Source of the DNA: Chryseobacterium indologenes
Lineage (GTDB): Bacteria; Bacteroidota; Bacteroidia; Flavobacteriales; Weeksellaceae
DNA: 64,000 nt
Reading direction: 5' to 3'
Assembly (NCBI GenBank): GCA_002439165.1
Contig: DJTE01000029.1
Coordinates: 88,003-152,002 of the forward strand
The notes under the pieces are model-generated. The model ran no database searches and was not told the origin of the DNA. It saw only the letters and a program-made list of their open reading frames with translations. The number at the start of each line of letters is the position of its first letter. Positions within the stretch are counted from its first letter, which is position 1. Position numbers and translations under genes: made by a program. This document shows positions 52,155-60,194 of the stretch, piece after piece.

Positions 52155-52754
52155 ATGAACAATAATATAAACAGCCAGTCATCAGCTAAAGTTCTCGTTT
52201 TCGATAACTACGACAGTTTTACCTATAATCTTGTCCAGATCATCGAAAGGATTCTGAACGAAAAAGTAGATGTGGTAAGAAATGATGAAATTACATTAGA
52301 TGAGATCGGAAAATATGATCAAATCATCCTTTCTCCCGGCCCCGGAATTCCTGAAGAAGCAGGTATTTTACTTGACCTCATCAGAGAATATGCGTCAAGC
52401 AAAAGTATTTTAGGCGTATGTCTCGGGCAGCAGGCTATTGCTGAAGCGTTTGGAGGAAGCCTGATCAATCTTTCTGAAATTTTCCACGGGGTAGCTACTT
52501 CCGCGGAACTGGTAAAAGAAAATACTAAACTTTTCAGAAATCTTTCCAGCGGGCTGGAAGTCGGAAGATACCACAGCTGGGCCGTTAATCCTGATGATTT
52601 TCCCGAAGAACTGGAAATCACAGCCGTAGATAAAGACGGAATGATCATGGCACTTCAGCATAAAAGCTATGATGTGCATGGGGTGCAGTTTCACCCTGAA
52701 AGCATTTTGACTCCTGACGGAGAAGTTATTATCAGAAATTTCTTAAAACCATAA
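52155..52754 (+). CDS. trpG: Anthranilate synthase component II (glutamine amidotransferase)
   Basis: This class I glutamine amidotransferase of 199 residues has the nucleophile Cys at about 89 (LGVCLGQQAIAEAFGG) and the His-Glu pair in VQFHPESIL near 180. The N-terminal VFDNYDSFTYNLVQ and SPGPGIPEEAG fit TrpG/PabA. It may also serve folate synthesis, but its place between trpE and trpD points to tryptophan. The trpD start follows the stop by 3 bases. Confidence 0.96.
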   Translation: MNNNINSQSSAKVLVFDNYDSFTYNLVQIIERILNEKVDVVRNDEITLDEIGKYDQIILSPGPGIPEEAGILLDLIREYASSKSILGVCLGQQAIAEAFGGSLINLSEIFHGVATSAELVKENTKLFRNLSSGLEVGRYHSWAVNPDDFPEELEITAVDKDGMIMALQHKSYDVHGVQFHPESILTPDGEVIIRNFLKP

Positions 52755-52757
52755 AGG

Positions 52758-53786
52758 ATGACACAATCTTCTTCAACTATTATAAAAACTCCACAGATGA
52801 AAGAAATTCTCCAATACCTGTTCAATCATCATACCCTGTCTAAATCTGAAGCAAAAGCTACGATGATTGAGATCGCCCAGAATAAGTTCAATCCTGCAGA
52901 AGTTACGGCTTTTATAAGCGTATTTCTGATGCGGAATATTACCCTGAATGAACTGAAAGGTTTCCGGGAAGCTCTTTTGCAGATGGCTGTTCCGGTACAG
53001 CTTTATACGGATGACACGATGGATATTGTGGGAACCGGAGGTGATGGAAAAAACACAATCAACATATCAACCCTGGCCAGCTTTATAGTTGCAGGAGCAG
53101 GACAAAAAGTTGCCAAACACGGAAATTACGGAGCATCTGCTACTACGGGATCATCCAATGTAATGGAAGAACTGGGATATCAGTTTAAAAATAATTCCGA
53201 TCAGCTGAATGAAGACCTGGAAAGAGCGAATATCTGTTTTCTTCATGCTCCGTATTTTCATCCTGCGCTTCAGTCTGTGGGTGCATTAAGGAAAGCTCTG
53301 GGATTAAGGACTTTCTTCAATCTTCTCGGGCCTTTGGTAAATCCTGCAAAGCCTCAATATTCCGTAATCGGAGTTTATAATATGGAAATCGCAAGAATTT
53401 ACCAGTATCTGCTTCAGAAGGAAGGTCAGGAATTCATCCTCCTTCATGGGCTGGACGGCTATGATGAGATAAGTCTTACCCAGGACAGCAAGATCATCAC
53501 CAGAAATACTGAAGAAATCTATTCTGCTGAAGATTTAGGATTCTACCCGGTAACTCCGAAAAGTATAAGAGGGGGCGAAAACCCAAAAGAATCAGCCCGG
53601 ATTTTCAGGAATATTCTGGAAGGAAACGGAACGGATTCTCAAAATTCGGTGGTCCTTGCCAATGCAGCCACTGCCCTTTTCCATACCCATAAATCCGGAA
53701 CCTATGAAGAAAGTCTTTTACTCGCCAAAGAAAGTCTTCACAGCGGAAAAGCCCTGAAAAGTCTTGATTTATTAATAAATAGCTGA
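52758..53786 (+). CDS. trpD: Anthranilate phosphoribosyltransferase
   Basis: TrpD transfers the phosphoribosyl group from PRPP to anthranilate. The 342-residue protein has the PRPP loop DIVGTGGDGKNTINIST and KHGNYGASATTGSSNVMEELGY. The length is normal. The gene is tightly spaced between trpG and trpC. Confidence 0.97.
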   Translation: MTQSSSTIIKTPQMKEILQYLFNHHTLSKSEAKATMIEIAQNKFNPAEVTAFISVFLMRNITLNELKGFREALLQMAVPVQLYTDDTMDIVGTGGDGKNTINISTLASFIVAGAGQKVAKHGNYGASATTGSSNVMEELGYQFKNNSDQLNEDLERANICFLHAPYFHPALQSVGALRKALGLRTFFNLLGPLVNPAKPQYSVIGVYNMEIARIYQYLLQKEGQEFILLHGLDGYDEISLTQDSKIITRNTEEIYSAEDLGFYPVTPKSIRGGENPKESARIFRNILEGNGTDSQNSVVLANAATALFHTHKSGTYEESLLLAKESLHSGKALKSLDLLINS

Positions 53787-53824
53787 TTTTTCTGATTCAA
53801 AACGAACTTAATGATTTTAAACCA

Positions 53825-54604
53825 ATGACGATACTGGATCAAATTATTGAAAGAAAAAAAGATGAGGTTGCCTTTTCAAAGACGAAGGTTTCAACGGATC
53901 GACTGAAAAATTCAGCGTTTTCCGGAAGAAAAAGTATTTCTCTGAAAGAATCTGTAAACGACAAAAGCGGGATTATTGCTGAATTTAAAAGAAAATCTCC
54001 TTCCAAAGGCCTCATTAATAATCAGGTGGCACCTCTGGAAGTGACGACGGCTTATCAGAATTTTGGAGCTTCCGGGATTTCAGTCCTTACTGACCGGGAT
54101 TTTTTCGGGGGAAGTTTCGATGATATTCTGGAAGTCAGAGATCAGATCAGTATTCCCATTCTCAGAAAAGATTTTATGATTGATGAATACCAGTTCTATG
54201 AAGCTAAAAGTATCGGTGCCGATGCTGTTTTACTGATTGCCGCATGTCTCTCTCCGCAACAGGTTCAGGAGTTTACAGCACTTGCTCATGAACTTGATCT
54301 GGAAGTGTTGCTGGAAATCCATACGGAAGAGGAACTTGAACATTTCAATCCAGACATCGACCTGGTTGGGATCAATAACAGAAATTTAAAGGATTTTAAA
54401 GTTGATCTTCTGCATTCTGTCCGTTTAAAAGACCTGCTTCCAAAGGATACGTTATCGGTTGCAGAAAGCGGAATTTACAGTATTGATGATTTTCATTACC
54501 TGAAAGATAAAGGATTTGACGGGTTTCTGATGGGAGAATATTTTATGAGAAATGAAAATCCGATGAAAGCATTTGAAAAATTCAGCATTGAAATTGAAAA
54601 ATAA
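53825..54604 (+). CDS. trpC: Indole-3-glycerol phosphate synthase
   Basis: This TIM-barrel enzyme of 259 residues closes the indole ring. Characteristic segments are IIAEFKRKSPSKGLI (catalytic Lys and substrate Lys), VLTDRDFFGGS, PILRKDFMIDEYQ, GINNRNLKDFKVD and VAESGIYS. It is separate from TrpF, unlike the E. coli fusion. trpF starts 7 bases downstream. Confidence 0.97.
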   Translation: MTILDQIIERKKDEVAFSKTKVSTDRLKNSAFSGRKSISLKESVNDKSGIIAEFKRKSPSKGLINNQVAPLEVTTAYQNFGASGISVLTDRDFFGGSFDDILEVRDQISIPILRKDFMIDEYQFYEAKSIGADAVLLIAACLSPQQVQEFTALAHELDLEVLLEIHTEEELEHFNPDIDLVGINNRNLKDFKVDLLHSVRLKDLLPKDTLSVAESGIYSIDDFHYLKDKGFDGFLMGEYFMRNENPMKAFEKFSIEIEK

Positions 54605-54611
54605 CAGGAAT

Positions 54612-55319
54612 ATGCAAACTGCCATCAATCATCTGCCCTATAAACTGAAAGTCTGCGGCCTGACACAGCCAGATCAGATCAGAGAGTTAATTGCTTTGAA
54701 AACAGATTTTCTCGGGTTTATCTTTTATGAAAAGTCACCGAGATATGTTTTGAATCATTTGAAGCCGGAAGATATTTTCAGTATCAGACATTCTGGAAAA
54801 ACAGGTGTTTTTGTAAATGAAGAAATAAATAAAATTGCTGACATTGCAGAAAAAGCGGGTCTTAACCTGATCCAGCTTCATGGAGATGAAAACGAAGATT
54901 TTGTGAATCAGCTGAAAGAAAAATTACCCTCTGAAACTAAAATCATAAAGGTAATAAGAGTAGGTGAAAACAATCACGAAACTAAAAATAAGATACAAAA
55001 GATATTAAACGCCCGGCTTTCTGCCATCCATTATATACTTTTCGATACAGACAGCAGCGCATTCGGCGGAACAGGAAAACAATTTGACTGGAACCTATTA
55101 AACGAACTGGAAATCCCTCTTCCCTATTTCCTGAGCGGCGGCATTTCCGAAACCCATATGGAAAACATCATCCATTTGAATCAAAAACCTTTTGCCATCG
55201 ATATTAATTCCAAATTCGAAATATCACCAGGCATTAAAGACCTGAACAAAATAAAAAAAATATTCCGAAAAGAGTCCCGAAGTGACGATTTAACACAGAA
55301 TCGGATACAATCTGATTAA
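54612..55319 (+). CDS. trpF: Phosphoribosylanthranilate isomerase with a repeat-encoded C-terminal tail
   Basis: TrpF is a TIM-barrel isomerase, 235 residues here with the ATG at 54612 (MQTAINHLPYK, with AGGAAT ahead of it). KVCGLTQPDQI, FYEKSPR, LIQLHGDE and PYFLSGGIS are family landmarks. The conserved part ends near DLNKIKKIFRK. The last about 15 residues (ESRSDDLTQNRIQSD) are encoded by the first copy of the REP-like repeat that begins at 55272, so the repeat has replaced the original 3' end. Confidence 0.93.
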   Translation: MQTAINHLPYKLKVCGLTQPDQIRELIALKTDFLGFIFYEKSPRYVLNHLKPEDIFSIRHSGKTGVFVNEEINKIADIAEKAGLNLIQLHGDENEDFVNQLKEKLPSETKIIKVIRVGENNHETKNKIQKILNARLSAIHYILFDTDSSAFGGTGKQFDWNLLNELEIPLPYFLSGGISETHMENIIHLNQKPFAIDINSKFEISPGIKDLNKIKKIFRKESRSDDLTQNRIQSD

Positions 55320-55520
55320 TACGATTAATATAAACACAACACCCAAAACCCGAACAAAATAGAAAATTATTCCGAAAAGAGTCCCGAAGGGACGATTTAA
55401 CACAGAACCGGATACAATCCGATTAATATAAACAGAATAAAATAAAACGTCCCGAAGGGACGGAATAACACAAACCCAATGCAATCCAATTAATATAAAA
55501 CAACACCAAAAAACACAAAA
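55272..55520 (+). repeat. REP-like palindromic repeat array (three direct copies)
   Basis: The palindrome GTCCCGAAGGGAC occurs at 55381-55393 and 55449-55461, and with one change (GTCCCGAAGTGAC) at 55274-55286. Each copy is followed by a conserved phrase of the type AACACA-AA, then GATACAATC and GATTAATATAAA, in units of roughly 70-105 bases. The copies lie directly upstream of the IS200-like transposase gene. The first is inside trpF. Confidence 0.88.
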
Positions 55521-55522
55521 AA

Positions 55523-55975
55523 ATGCCTCAATCACTCGTAAAAAATTATCTCCATGTTGTTTTCAGTACAAAATACCGGGAAGATTTCATTGATGAAACA
55601 ATAGAAAAAGAACTGTTTTCCTATATTGCTGTCTTGTGCCGTGATTTTGAAAGTCCGGCACTTCAGATTGGAGGAACGGATAATCATATTCATATTTTAT
55701 GTCTGCTTTCAAGAAAGATGGCGTTGATGAAACTGGTTCAGGAAGTTAAGGCGCATTCTTCAAAATGGATCAAAACTAAGGGCCGGAAATATGAAAACTT
55801 TTTCTGGCAGGATGGTTACGCTGCGTTTTCGGTAAGCCGGCATGGAATAAATAAGGTCATTTATTATATTAAAAATCAGCGCCTCCATCACCAGGAACAG
55901 CAATTTAAAGATGAGCTGCTTGAAATACTGGAAAATCATGGTGTTGAATATGATGAAAGATATTTATGGGATTGA
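55523..55975 (+). CDS. IS200/IS605-like (REP-associated, RAYT-type) Y1 transposase
   Basis: The 150-residue HUH single-strand transposase has the metal-binding HIH at residues 55-57 (GGTDNHIHIL) and the nucleophile Tyr in VIYYIKNQ near 115. It starts NYLHVVFSTKYR, typical of Y1_Tnp. There is no TnpB partner. REP-like palindromes flank it on both sides, in inverted orientation across the gene, the arrangement of RAYT loci. The element sits inside the trp operon between trpF and trpB. Confidence 0.9.
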   Translation: MPQSLVKNYLHVVFSTKYREDFIDETIEKELFSYIAVLCRDFESPALQIGGTDNHIHILCLLSRKMALMKLVQEVKAHSSKWIKTKGRKYENFFWQDGYAAFSVSRHGINKVIYYIKNQRLHHQEQQFKDELLEILENHGVEYDERYLWD

Positions 55976-56025
55976 GAATGAAAAAACAAAATATAAAGCA
56001 AAGGACTTTATCCATTGCTGTTAAT

Positions 56026-56046
56026 TAAATCGTCCCTTCGGGACTC
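56026..56046 (-). repeat. Inverted REP-like copy downstream of the transposase
   Basis: The 21 bases here are the exact reverse complement of 55379-55399 and include GTCCCTTCGGGAC. Together the two copies bracket the transposase gene. Confidence 0.9.
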
Positions 56047-56066
56047 TCCAAAAAAAACAGATAAAA

Positions 56067-56603
56067 ATGATGAACATCCATCAGTTAAAAAAAACATTTT
56101 ACAAAACCCTTTTTCCGCCGAAGTTCGGGAATGAAAAAATACAGACTCTATATAATTTTGTTTCCCAGAATGACAGGGATGTGGAATACTGGACGATAGA
56201 CGGACCGCTTCTTGAATTTATCAATATTATTAAAAATTTTGATGAAAGTGATATTCAGTATTTTTTTGAAAGAATCGGTTTATGGAACAGTTATTACCTG
56301 GTGATTATTTCAGATAAATTTCTGGATGGTCATGTCAGGGCTAATATTAAATATGATCTCGGGAAAATTTATGCGAAGGTTTTTCTGCTTTATGAAGATT
56401 CTGATCCGTATTTTTTAATTGACAATCTGGAAATTGCCATTACCATGTATGATTCAAAAATAGATATGGCTACCTGGATAGATCTGGCCAACAAGGTTGA
56501 GCTTCTTTATCATAAAAAGCTGATTCCGGCACAGCAGTATCAGTATAACCAGGATTTTATAAATAAATATATTCATGAATTACTTAATCAGAAAAACGGA
56601 TGA
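56067..56603 (+). CDS. Hypothetical protein within the trp operon
   Basis: The 178-residue protein is soluble and rich in Tyr, Phe, Asp and Lys (FFERIGLWNSYYLVIISDKFLDGHVRANIKYDLGKIYAKVFLLYE). I do not recognise the family, though the composition resembles small immunity-like proteins. It begins about 20 bases after the inverted REP copy, and its end overlaps the start of the GNAT gene by 29 bases, so it is part of the trp transcript. No tryptophan role is evident. Confidence 0.72.
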   Translation: MMNIHQLKKTFYKTLFPPKFGNEKIQTLYNFVSQNDRDVEYWTIDGPLLEFINIIKNFDESDIQYFFERIGLWNSYYLVIISDKFLDGHVRANIKYDLGKIYAKVFLLYEDSDPYFLIDNLEIAITMYDSKIDMATWIDLANKVELLYHKKLIPAQQYQYNQDFINKYIHELLNQKNG

Positions 56604-57111
56604 ATTAGATAGCCAGGACATTGAACATATCCTGCAGCTATGGAACCTCCCGGAATGGTCTGCAATGAGTCCTTCAGACTTCCTTCATACCTTTAAAAAT
56701 TCAGAATTTCATTTTCTGGTTGACCATCATGGAGAAATAATGGCTCTGGCCCGGCTTAATTTTGATTTTGCTCTTGAGATCTCCGGAAAACCCTATGTTT
56801 TTGCTGAAATCGTAGGGTTGGTTTCGGCACAGGAAAAGAAAGGATACGGTTCTCATTTGGTAAAGCTTTTAAAGGAAAATACAGAACAGAGAAATCTGGA
56901 AGCCATAGGATTCTGTCTCAAAGAATTGCGGCCTTTTTATCTTCATTGCAATGTTGAAATCCTGGAAGATAAAGCAAAAAACATTAAGGAAAACAGCGGT
57001 GCGGAATGGACTTCATCAGAAGATGATGATATCCTGATTTTCCACCTGTCTGATGAAAGAAAAGAACTGCTGAAATCCCTCAGCCCTGAAAACAATGCCT
57101 ATTTTAATTAA
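56575..57111 (+). CDS. GNAT-family acetyltransferase within the trp operon
   Basis: The 178-residue protein shows the GNAT core: FAEIVGLVSAQEKKGYGSHLVKLLKEN, where KKGYGSHL is the acetyl-CoA binding loop. The substrate is unknown. It overlaps the upstream hypothetical gene by 29 bases and lies 17 bases before trpB, so it is co-transcribed with trpBA. It may act on a neighbouring product or be a passenger. I keep the ATG at 56575 because the domain needs the MNYLIRKTDELD start. Confidence 0.83.
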   Translation: MNYLIRKTDELDSQDIEHILQLWNLPEWSAMSPSDFLHTFKNSEFHFLVDHHGEIMALARLNFDFALEISGKPYVFAEIVGLVSAQEKKGYGSHLVKLLKENTEQRNLEAIGFCLKELRPFYLHCNVEILEDKAKNIKENSGAEWTSSEDDDILIFHLSDERKELLKSLSPENNAYFN

Positions 57112-57128
57112 TAAAGAATAAAAAAGAA

Positions 57129-58319
57129 ATGAATTATAAAAACCCCGATGAACACGGATATTATGGAGAATTTGGAGGTGCATTTATCCCGGAAATGCTT
57201 TATCCGAATGTAAAAGAACTTCAGGAACACTATCTTGACATTATAGAATCTGAAGAATTTCAGAAAGAATACCAGGATCTGCTGAAGAACTATGTAGGCC
57301 GTGCTACTCCACTCTATTTCTCAAAAAATTTAAGTGAGAAATACAGTACCCGGATTTACCTTAAAAGAGAAGATCTCAACCACACGGGAGCTCATAAGAT
57401 CAATAACGCGTTAGGGCAGGTATTGCTGGCAAAACGTTTAGGAAAAACCAGGATTATTGCAGAAACGGGAGCCGGACAACATGGGGTGGCCACCGCTACT
57501 GCCTGCGCTCTTCTCGGAATGCAGTGCATCGTTTATATGGGAGAAATTGATATTCAGAGGCAGGCTCCGAATGTGGCAAGAATGAAGATGCTCGGAGCAG
57601 AAGTCATTGCAGCTACTTCCGGTTCCAAGACTTTGAAAGATGCTGTAAACGAAGCTTTAAGAGACTGGATCAACCATCCTGTAACGACGCATTATGTGAT
57701 CGGAAGCGTGGTAGGACCTCATCCTTTTCCTGATCTGGTAGCCAGATTTCAGAGCATTATTTCAAAAGAGATTAAGGAACAGCTTCTTGAACAGACGGGA
57801 AGGGAAAACCCTGATTACGTCATTGCCTGCGTGGGCGGAGGAAGCAATGCAGCCGGAACTTTCTATCATTTTGTAGAAGAAAGGAACGTAAAAATTATTG
57901 CCGCGGAAGCCGGAGGTTACGGTATTGATTCCGGGAAGTCGGCGGCGACCACTTTTCTGGGGACTTCAGGTGTTCTTCACGGAAGCAAAAGCCTTGTCAT
58001 GCAGACGGAAGACGGGCAGGTAATTGAGCCGCACTCGATCTCCGCAGGGCTTGATTACCCGGGAATCGGGCCTTTTCATGCCCATCTGTTTAAAGAAAAA
58101 AGAGCGGAATTCTTCAGCATCAATGATGATGAAGCCCTGAAAGCAGCTTTTGAACTGACAAGGCTGGAAGGAATTATTCCCGCCCTCGAAAGTGCCCATG
58201 CGCTGGCGGTTTTAGATCAGAAGAAATTTGACGAAAATCATGTTGTCGTTATCTGTCTGAGCGGACGTGGCGATAAAGACATGGAAACCTATCTGAAACA
58301 TCTGAATGATAACGGATAA
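57129..58319 (+). CDS. trpB: Tryptophan synthase beta chain
   Basis: This PLP enzyme of 396 residues joins indole and serine. The PLP lysine is in NHTGAHKINNALGQ, the phosphate loop is CVGGGSNAAGTF, and GEFGGAFIPEMLYPN opens the family sequence. ETGAGQHGVATATA is also present. The length is standard. It is separated from trpF by the REP/transposase module and two other genes. Confidence 0.98.
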   Translation: MNYKNPDEHGYYGEFGGAFIPEMLYPNVKELQEHYLDIIESEEFQKEYQDLLKNYVGRATPLYFSKNLSEKYSTRIYLKREDLNHTGAHKINNALGQVLLAKRLGKTRIIAETGAGQHGVATATACALLGMQCIVYMGEIDIQRQAPNVARMKMLGAEVIAATSGSKTLKDAVNEALRDWINHPVTTHYVIGSVVGPHPFPDLVARFQSIISKEIKEQLLEQTGRENPDYVIACVGGGSNAAGTFYHFVEERNVKIIAAEAGGYGIDSGKSAATTFLGTSGVLHGSKSLVMQTEDGQVIEPHSISAGLDYPGIGPFHAHLFKEKRAEFFSINDDEALKAAFELTRLEGIIPALESAHALAVLDQKKFDENHVVVICLSGRGDKDMETYLKHLNDNG

Positions 58320-58377
58320 AAATAGTTATTGGCTGTTCTTCAGGTAGCTTCAGGAGCTTATTAAACTTTTTAAAAAT

Positions 58378-59112
58378 ATGAAAAAACTAAACATATACTT
58401 CACAGCAGGAATTCCACAACTGGAAGATACTGCAGACATTATACAGCTGATCCAGGATGCCGGGGCGGATATGATTGAAATCGGAATGCCTTACTCTGAT
58501 CCCGTTGCAGACGGACCCGTCATCCAGCAGGCTCATGAACTGGCTTTACAGAACGGAATGACCATCGGAAAGCTTTTCTCACAGTTAAAAACCATCAGAA
58601 ACGAGATCAGAATTCCGGTCATCCTTATGGGGTACATCAACCCGGTGTTAAGTTTCGGATTTGAAAAATTCTGCCATGAATGCTCGGAAAGCGGAGTTTC
58701 AGGATTAATTATTCCGGATCTTCCTCCTATTGAATTTGAAAACAACTATCAGCAGATCTTAAAAAAATACAATCTCAACTTTACCTTCCTCGTTACTCCG
58801 GAAACTTCCGATGAGAGGATTCTGTATCTGGATTCTTTAAGTTCCGGATTTCTTTACGCGGTAAGTTCCTCATCCACAACGGGTAATGACAGTACTGTTC
58901 TGAAAAATGAAAGCTATTTGTCAAGATTATCCTCTCTGCCTTTAAAGAATCCGGTAATGATCGGCTTCGGGATCAAGTCGAAGGAAGATTTTGAAAATGT
59001 GACGGAAAAAGCAGACGGCGGCATCATCGGAACAGCATTTGTGAATATTTTGCTGCAGAATAAAAACTGGAAGAACGCTGCCATAGATTTTATCCATGCT
59101 GTAAAAGGGTAA
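58378..59112 (+). CDS. trpA: Tryptophan synthase alpha chain
   Basis: This TIM-barrel enzyme of 244 residues cleaves indole-3-glycerol phosphate. The catalytic Glu (about 34) and Asp (about 45) are in EIGMPYSDPVADGP. GLIIPDLPPIEFE, FLVTPETSDER and GFGIKSKEDF follow the family. It is the last gene of the trp operon, 58 bases after trpB. Confidence 0.97.
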   Translation: MKKLNIYFTAGIPQLEDTADIIQLIQDAGADMIEIGMPYSDPVADGPVIQQAHELALQNGMTIGKLFSQLKTIRNEIRIPVILMGYINPVLSFGFEKFCHECSESGVSGLIIPDLPPIEFENNYQQILKKYNLNFTFLVTPETSDERILYLDSLSSGFLYAVSSSSTTGNDSTVLKNESYLSRLSSLPLKNPVMIGFGIKSKEDFENVTEKADGGIIGTAFVNILLQNKNWKNAAIDFIHAVKG

Positions 59113-59191
59113 AATTCACTAAATTTGTAAGGTCAGAAAAATGGTATGAAATCACAGTTCCATCCATTAGAGTAAAACAGACATCAGTATT

Positions 59192-59920
59192 ATGAATACA
59201 AATCAGAATAAAGCAGTTGCATTCGAAGATCTCGGCATTAAAGAATATCAGCCCGCCTGGGATTACCAGGAAAGCCTGATGAAAAATATCATCGATACCA
59301 AGATCAAAAACCGTGACCTTCCTGCAGAACAGCATATAACCACTCCCAACCATCTTCTTTTTGTAGAACATCCTCATGTATATACACTGGGAAAAAGCGG
59401 ACATGAAGAGAACATGCTGGCCGGAATTGACAAGCTTAAAGAGATTGAGGCTACCTTTGTAAAGACCAACCGCGGCGGCGACATTACCTATCACGGTTAT
59501 GGGCAGATTGTAGGCTACCCCGTTCTGGATCTTGAAAATTTCTTCACGGATATTCATCTGTATATGAGAAATCTGGAAGAAGTGATCATCAGAACCATTG
59601 CTGAATACGGCCTTAAAGGAGAACGTTCCCAGGGAGAAACCGGAGTGTGGCTGGATGTAGGAAAACCCTATGCCAGAAAAATCTGCGCAATGGGTGTGAA
59701 AGCTTCCCGATGGGTTACCCTTCATGGTTTTGCCCTGAATGTGAATACGGATATGCGCTATTTCGAATACATCATTCCGTGCGGTATCAAAGACAAGCAG
59801 GTCACTTCTTTAAAAAGAGAACTTGAAAGAGAACTTACGACTGAGGAAATGGAAGAGCTAAAAGCCAAAATCAGAAAGCATTTTGCAGACGTTTTCCAGG
59901 CTGAACTACTTTACAGATAA
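59192..59920 (+). CDS. lipB: Lipoyl(octanoyl) transferase LipB
   Basis: LipB moves octanoyl from ACP to lipoyl domains of 2-oxoacid dehydrogenases and the glycine cleavage H protein. The 242-residue protein has NRGGDITYHGYGQIVGYP, the catalytic Lys in RKICAMGVKASRW, and the acyl-Cys in IIPCGIKDKQVTS. It follows trpA by about 80 bases but ends with its own strong terminator. It is functionally related to gcvT elsewhere in the window. Confidence 0.96.
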   Translation: MNTNQNKAVAFEDLGIKEYQPAWDYQESLMKNIIDTKIKNRDLPAEQHITTPNHLLFVEHPHVYTLGKSGHEENMLAGIDKLKEIEATFVKTNRGGDITYHGYGQIVGYPVLDLENFFTDIHLYMRNLEEVIIRTIAEYGLKGERSQGETGVWLDVGKPYARKICAMGVKASRWVTLHGFALNVNTDMRYFEYIIPCGIKDKQVTSLKRELERELTTEEMEELKAKIRKHFADVFQAELLYR

Positions 59921-59938
59921 TTTATCAGCAAAAAACAG

Positions 59939-59985
59939 ATTTTCCCTATGCATCACTAATCCTGATGCATAGGGAAAATTTTATA
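59939..59985 (+). terminator. Strong terminator after lipB
   Basis: ATTTTCCCTATGCATCA pairs over 17 bp without mismatch with TGATGCATAGGGAAAAT around a 7-base loop, followed by T-rich sequence. Confidence 0.92.
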
Positions 59986-60004
59986 TAATAACCATAACGA
60001 AAAC

Positions 60005-60118
60005 ATGAGAAAGACATTTTTTTTAATGTGCTTACTGACAACATCTGCCGGCTATAATGCCCAGGAGTTTAAAAAAGTAAATTTTGACAAAAAATTCCGG
60101 AAAGATATGTATGAGTGA
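60005..60118 (+). pseudogene. Short signal-peptide remnant
   Basis: A 37-codon frame (MRKTFFLMCLLTTSAGYNAQEFKKVNF and on) has a good Sec signal with cleavage expected after NAQ, but only about 17 mature residues before TGA. It looks like the 5' end of a secreted-protein gene whose remainder was lost, at the border with the accessory segment. A genuine tiny exported peptide is the alternative. Confidence 0.45.
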
Positions 60119-60194
60119 TAACTTTCATCATTTCCTTCTTCCCTCTCCCAGCTTCAAACCTGTATCAATCAGATATTCTTATCCTGAACTGAGA

